Shown piece after piece: positions 61,093-64,000 of a DNA stretch of 64,000 bases. Source of the DNA: Bauldia sp. GTDB lineage: Bacteria > Pseudomonadota > Alphaproteobacteria > Rhizobiales > Kaistiaceae. Both the position numbers and the translations under genes were made by a program. Location: NCBI GenBank assembly GCA_022841545.1, contig JALHRF010000002.1:1-64000 (forward strand), written 5' to 3'. Below the pieces are notes generated by a model. That model searched no databases. It saw only the letters and a list, made by a program, of their open reading frames with translations, and was not told the origin of the DNA. Within the stretch, counting starts at the first letter, position 1. Each line of letters begins with the position of its first letter.

Positions 61093-63606
61093 CTAGAACC
61101 GGTCGAGCAGGCGTTCGAGATAATCCCGCTCCAGCACCGAACGTCCGGGATCGCCGAGCCGCTTCCGGATCGCCTCGAGAATCTCGCGGGCGCGCTGGAT
61201 GTCGATCTCGTCCGGCACCTTGACCGTCGTGCCGAGGTCGGGGCCGATGGTGCGCTGCGGGCGGCCGAGCGGGTCCTCATTGGGCATCTGCTGGCCGCCG
61301 GGATTCCCGTTCATGCCGGGCCCCTGGTTGGCGAATTGCTGTGCCATCCCCTGCGCCCCCTCGCGCAGTGCCTGGAGCGCATCGCCCTGGTTGCCGACGG
61401 CCTGTCCCGGCTGGCCCTCGCCGAGCGCACCGGTAGCCCGGCCCATGGCCTCGCCCGCCTCGCCGAGCTGACCGTTGGGCTCCATGCCCATGCCTTCCAT
61501 CTGCTCCATCAGCTCCTGCAGCGCCTGTTCGAGGCCCTGCTGCTGTTCTCCCAGCCGGCGAAGTGCCTCCGCCATTTCCTCGGGCGTCATCGGCTCGCCG
61601 TCCTCGCCCATGCCGCGCTGCGCGCGGTGGGTCTCGTCCATCAGCTCCTGCTGGCGGCGGATCATGTCGGCGAGCTCGTTCATGCTCTGCATCATCTCGT
61701 CGCCCCCTTGCTGGTCGCCGGGCATCGGACGTCCGGCCTGGAGGTTTTCGAGCATGTTCTGGAGTTCGGAGAGAAGCTGCCGGGCGGCGTCCTTCGCGCC
61801 GTTCCTCGAAAGGTTCTCGATCTGGTCGAGCATCCGTTCCAGGTCCTGCGAGCGGAGCATCTGGGTGTCGGGGCTCTGCGGCAGGTTCGCCATGTTGGGG
61901 TTGCGCCGCGCCTCCTCGGCAAGCGCCTGCAGGAATTCCTGCATCGCCTGCCGAAGCTCGTCGGTGAGCCGGGCGATCTCCTCGTCCGACGCGCCGTTCT
62001 CAAGCGCCTCGCGAAGCGCCTCTTGCGCGTCGCGGAGGGCCTGGGCGGCGAGGGACAGGTCGCCGTCCTCGATGCCGAGCGCCACCGACCAGAGATAATC
62101 GACCATCTCGCGGAGGTCGTCGTCGTTCCGCGCGTTCTGGAGGCGGTGATAGGCGCTCCGAAGCGCCAGGTAGTTGCCGATTTCGTCGTAACTGTCCTCG
62201 GGCGCCAGCGTGAGTGCATCCAGCGCGTCGCCGACCGTCGGCGCCGCGTTGGCGTCCATGGCCAGCTTTGCCCGCTGCTCGACCACGGCCTTGGCGAGGG
62301 GGTTGGTGAACCGCCGCGCGGGAAGCGTCAGCTCCATCGGCTCGCTGCGCCCCTCCTGCTCGGCTTCGTCACGGGCGACCAGCGTCATCTTCACTTTCGC
62401 GCCGGCCCAGGGGTGCGAGGTGAGGTCGCGGATCGTCTCCGATGCGCCGTCACGGGTGCGCAGCTGCGGCAGGGACAAGGGGACCTGAGGCGCTTCGAAC
62501 AGCGGTCGCGCTTCTACGCCGCTTGCGGCATCGTCTAGCGGGGCGATCTCCGCGCTCCCTGCGACCACGCCATAGTCGTCCTTGAGCGAATAGGTGAGGG
62601 CGAGAGCGCCGCTCCTGGCCGGGGCTGGCGGCTTGAGAAAAGCGATCTCCGGCGCGAGGTCGGGCTCGACGGCGAAGCGCCACGACATGACTTCGCGCTC
62701 GCCCTTGCGCACCACGACGTCAACCCCCGTGCTGAGTTCGACAAGCCGCTCGACCGGCTGCCCTTCGCCGGCCGTGGTGGCGGCGTCAGCCTCGGCCACG
62801 GCGATCCCGGCGGGCGCTTCGACGCCTTCATCGACGCTCACCACCTCGAGGTCGTTGGAGCCGCCGGTCCTGACGGTGACCACGCTACCCACCGGCACCG
62901 AATACTCGGAGCCCGAAGGCTTGGCGGCATCGCCGGTGAGGAAGATCGGGGGGCGCGAGGTATAGGCGGGCGGCGTCACCCAGGCATCGATCCGGGCGAC
63001 GGTCGCCGCCACCGGCTCGCCGCCGCGGAAGGCTTCGCTGAGCTTGTCGAGCCGCTCCGGCCCAGCATAGACGAAGCCGACGACAAACAGGAGGATCGCG
63101 AGGAACCGGACCGCCCACGGGTCGCGCCGCGCAAGGCCGGGCGATGGTAATCCGGCCTTGAGGCTGTCCAGCGCGGCAAGCAGCCGTTCACGGTGCGCAA
63201 GCCATAGCGCCTGGGCGGCGGGGTCGTGGGCGCCGACCGCGATCGTGTCGTCGAAGGCGGTGGCGGGCCGGTGAAGGGTTCCGGTCGCCTGCTCGACGCG
63301 GAGCAGCGCCGCTGCGCGCGCCGGGGCGCGGAGACGGAAGGCGCGCACCGCGAGCCAAACCGCGGCGACGGCGAATCCGACGAGGACGACGATGCGAACG
63401 GGGTCGGAAACGACCCGCCACAGGCCGAACCATGAGAGGACAGCGAACAGCCCGGCCAGCACCAGAACCGGCGCGATCACCGGCCAAACCGACTCCCACA
63501 GGATGACGAGCCGGGCGCGCATGATGGCGCGCTCGATTCGGCGCCTGGTTTCAGCCTCGAGGCCGCGGGAAACGCCGTGCACGCCACTCTCCTCGGCCCT
63601 GGCCAT
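61093..63606 (-). CDS. TIGR02302/DUF4175-family protein with low-complexity C-terminus
   Basis: A ~837-aa protein of a family largely limited to alphaproteobacteria. Membrane segments near residues 35-80 and ~160-180, a beta-rich middle region (~190-460), then a long Gln/Met/Glu/Gly-rich, coiled-coil-prone region (~520-800; 'MGMEPNGQLGEAGEAMGR') predicted outside the membrane. It ends with 'REILEAIRKRLGDPGRSVLERDYLERLLDRF'. Function unknown; family members often lie near lysA. Start at 63606 (MARAEESGVHG) preferred; a GTG 48 bases upstream is in frame. Confidence 0.9.
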   Translation of the reverse strand: MARAEESGVHGVSRGLEAETRRRIERAIMRARLVILWESVWPVIAPVLVLAGLFAVLSWFGLWRVVSDPVRIVVLVGFAVAAVWLAVRAFRLRAPARAAALLRVEQATGTLHRPATAFDDTIAVGAHDPAAQALWLAHRERLLAALDSLKAGLPSPGLARRDPWAVRFLAILLFVVGFVYAGPERLDKLSEAFRGGEPVAATVARIDAWVTPPAYTSRPPIFLTGDAAKPSGSEYSVPVGSVVTVRTGGSNDLEVVSVDEGVEAPAGIAVAEADAATTAGEGQPVERLVELSTGVDVVVRKGEREVMSWRFAVEPDLAPEIAFLKPPAPARSGALALTYSLKDDYGVVAGSAEIAPLDDAASGVEARPLFEAPQVPLSLPQLRTRDGASETIRDLTSHPWAGAKVKMTLVARDEAEQEGRSEPMELTLPARRFTNPLAKAVVEQRAKLAMDANAAPTVGDALDALTLAPEDSYDEIGNYLALRSAYHRLQNARNDDDLREMVDYLWSVALGIEDGDLSLAAQALRDAQEALREALENGASDEEIARLTDELRQAMQEFLQALAEEARRNPNMANLPQSPDTQMLRSQDLERMLDQIENLSRNGAKDAARQLLSELQNMLENLQAGRPMPGDQQGGDEMMQSMNELADMIRRQQELMDETHRAQRGMGEDGEPMTPEEMAEALRRLGEQQQGLEQALQELMEQMEGMGMEPNGQLGEAGEAMGRATGALGEGQPGQAVGNQGDALQALREGAQGMAQQFANQGPGMNGNPGGQQMPNEDPLGRPQRTIGPDLGTTVKVPDEIDIQRAREILEAIRKRLGDPGRSVLERDYLERLLDRF

Positions 63607-63811
63607 TCGCCAACCGCCTTTCGCCGCTCTTGTCCCCCATCGAAACTCTAGCACAGAGTTAGGGGAAATCGAGGCGGCGCCAAGGGTTGGCCGTCATTTA
63701 TCCGCGAGGCCCGGGCTGTGGCGCTTGGGTTCGGCCGCGAAGTCGTTTCGGCCTGTTGACCGCGCTTGCCGTCGCCGCGACCATCGGCATCGACCCTCGA
63801 TGGAGAATCCT

Positions 63812-64000
63812 ATGCGTCGCATGGTCTTTTTGGCCGCTGCCCCTCTGGCGGCCCTCTTCGCGCTTCCATCCCAAGCGGTCGACCGCAACGTCTCCTTCAT
63901 CAACGAGACCGGCCGGGACATCGCTTTCGTCGGCTTCAATCCACCCGGCGACGAAGACTGGAACGACAACGAGACTGGCGATCTGCTCGAAAGCGGCGAC
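63812..64000 (+). CDS. Exported protein of unknown function, cut by the window end
   Basis: The frame opens at ATG 63812 after TGGAGAATCCT and runs off the end; 63 codons are visible. Residues 1-22 are a signal peptide ('MRRMVFLAAAPLAALFALPSQA'), followed by 'VDRNVSFINETGRDIAFVGFNPPGDEDWNDNETGDLLESGD'. It is absent from the ORF track because it is open at the edge. The start of the mature part resembles small periplasmic beta proteins with a conserved N-terminal strand. No function can be given. Divergent from the TIGR02302 gene across 205 bases. Confidence 0.75.
   Translation, partial: MRRMVFLAAAPLAALFALPSQAVDRNVSFINETGRDIAFVGFNPPGDEDWNDNETGDLLESGD

Noticed and set aside
61093-63606. Collagen-like or RTX substrate for the type I exporter
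   Set aside because: The low-complexity region is Gln/Met/Glu-rich without GGxGxD repeats, and the protein has N-terminal membrane helices of the TIGR02302 type.

Overview
This 64 kb window is GC-rich, densely coded bacterial chromosome. It has the look of an alphaproteobacterium, probably Hyphomicrobiales/Rhizobiales-like. The grounds are the rimP-nusA-ylxR-infB-rbfA cluster, the single-chain indolepyruvate:ferredoxin oxidoreductase, a TIGR02302-type long low-complexity protein, a HutC-controlled hut operon, and many TRAP and ABC solute transporters with ROK, LacI and LysR regulators. I found no rRNA, tRNA, CRISPR array, prophage or insertion sequence. The first gene (dctP) and the last one (a small exported protein) run off the window ends.

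Layout. 0-3 kb: a TRAP transporter with dctP facing dctQM. 3-12 kb: a fused 2-oxoacid oxidoreductase, a Tat-exported diaminopimelate-decarboxylase-like enzyme, a 5'-nucleotidase-family hydrolase, and a divergent LysR/aldo-keto reductase pair. 12-18.3 kb: the translation and transcription cluster rimP, nusA, ylxR, infB, rbfA. 18.3-24 kb: a small secreted protein, then the operon M20 peptidase-hutU-hutC-hutH for histidine degradation. 24-30 kb: a C-domain-less pyruvate kinase, an L,D-transpeptidase, and a sugar ABC binding protein and permease without ATPase, followed by an FGGY kinase. 30-34 kb: two tandem, related diguanylate cyclases. 34-38 kb: pnp, rpsO and truB on the minus strand. 38-41 kb: a hydroxyproline epimerase, an amino-acid oxidase and a HugZ-like flavoprotein. 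41-45 kb: the inner-membrane half of a type I secretion system, then an orphan small protein behind a CRP-like site. 45-61 kb: a carbohydrate-use region with two sugar ABC systems, one shared-looking UgpC ATPase, ROK and LacI regulators, Gfo/Idh/MocA and ThuA proteins, two VOC proteins, a GFA protein, a DUF2961/GH172 glycosidase, gluconokinase and an atypical SDR. 61-64 kb: the TIGR02302 protein and a truncated exported protein.

How the genes work together. Most of the window is uptake and catabolism of sugars, organic acids and amino acids (histidine, hydroxyproline, 2-oxoacids), set around a conserved translation cluster. That cluster is split: rbfA (+) ends at 18.26 kb, while its usual neighbours truB-rpsO-pnp lie on the other strand starting at 37.9 kb. 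One inversion of the ~19.6 kb between would restore the usual order.

The clearest regulatory signals are a TGTATATAC (HutC-type) site before the hut operon, a 28-bp perfect palindrome inside hutC, a perfect TGTGA-N6-TCACA site before the 77-aa orphan gene, and a pair of ungapped, partly identical promoter/operator regions in front of the two transcription units of the second sugar ABC system. The enzymes most worth testing are the Tat-exported fold-III PLP decarboxylase, which lacks the Glu of the diaminopimelate-binding motif, and the SDR in which Phe replaces the catalytic Tyr.
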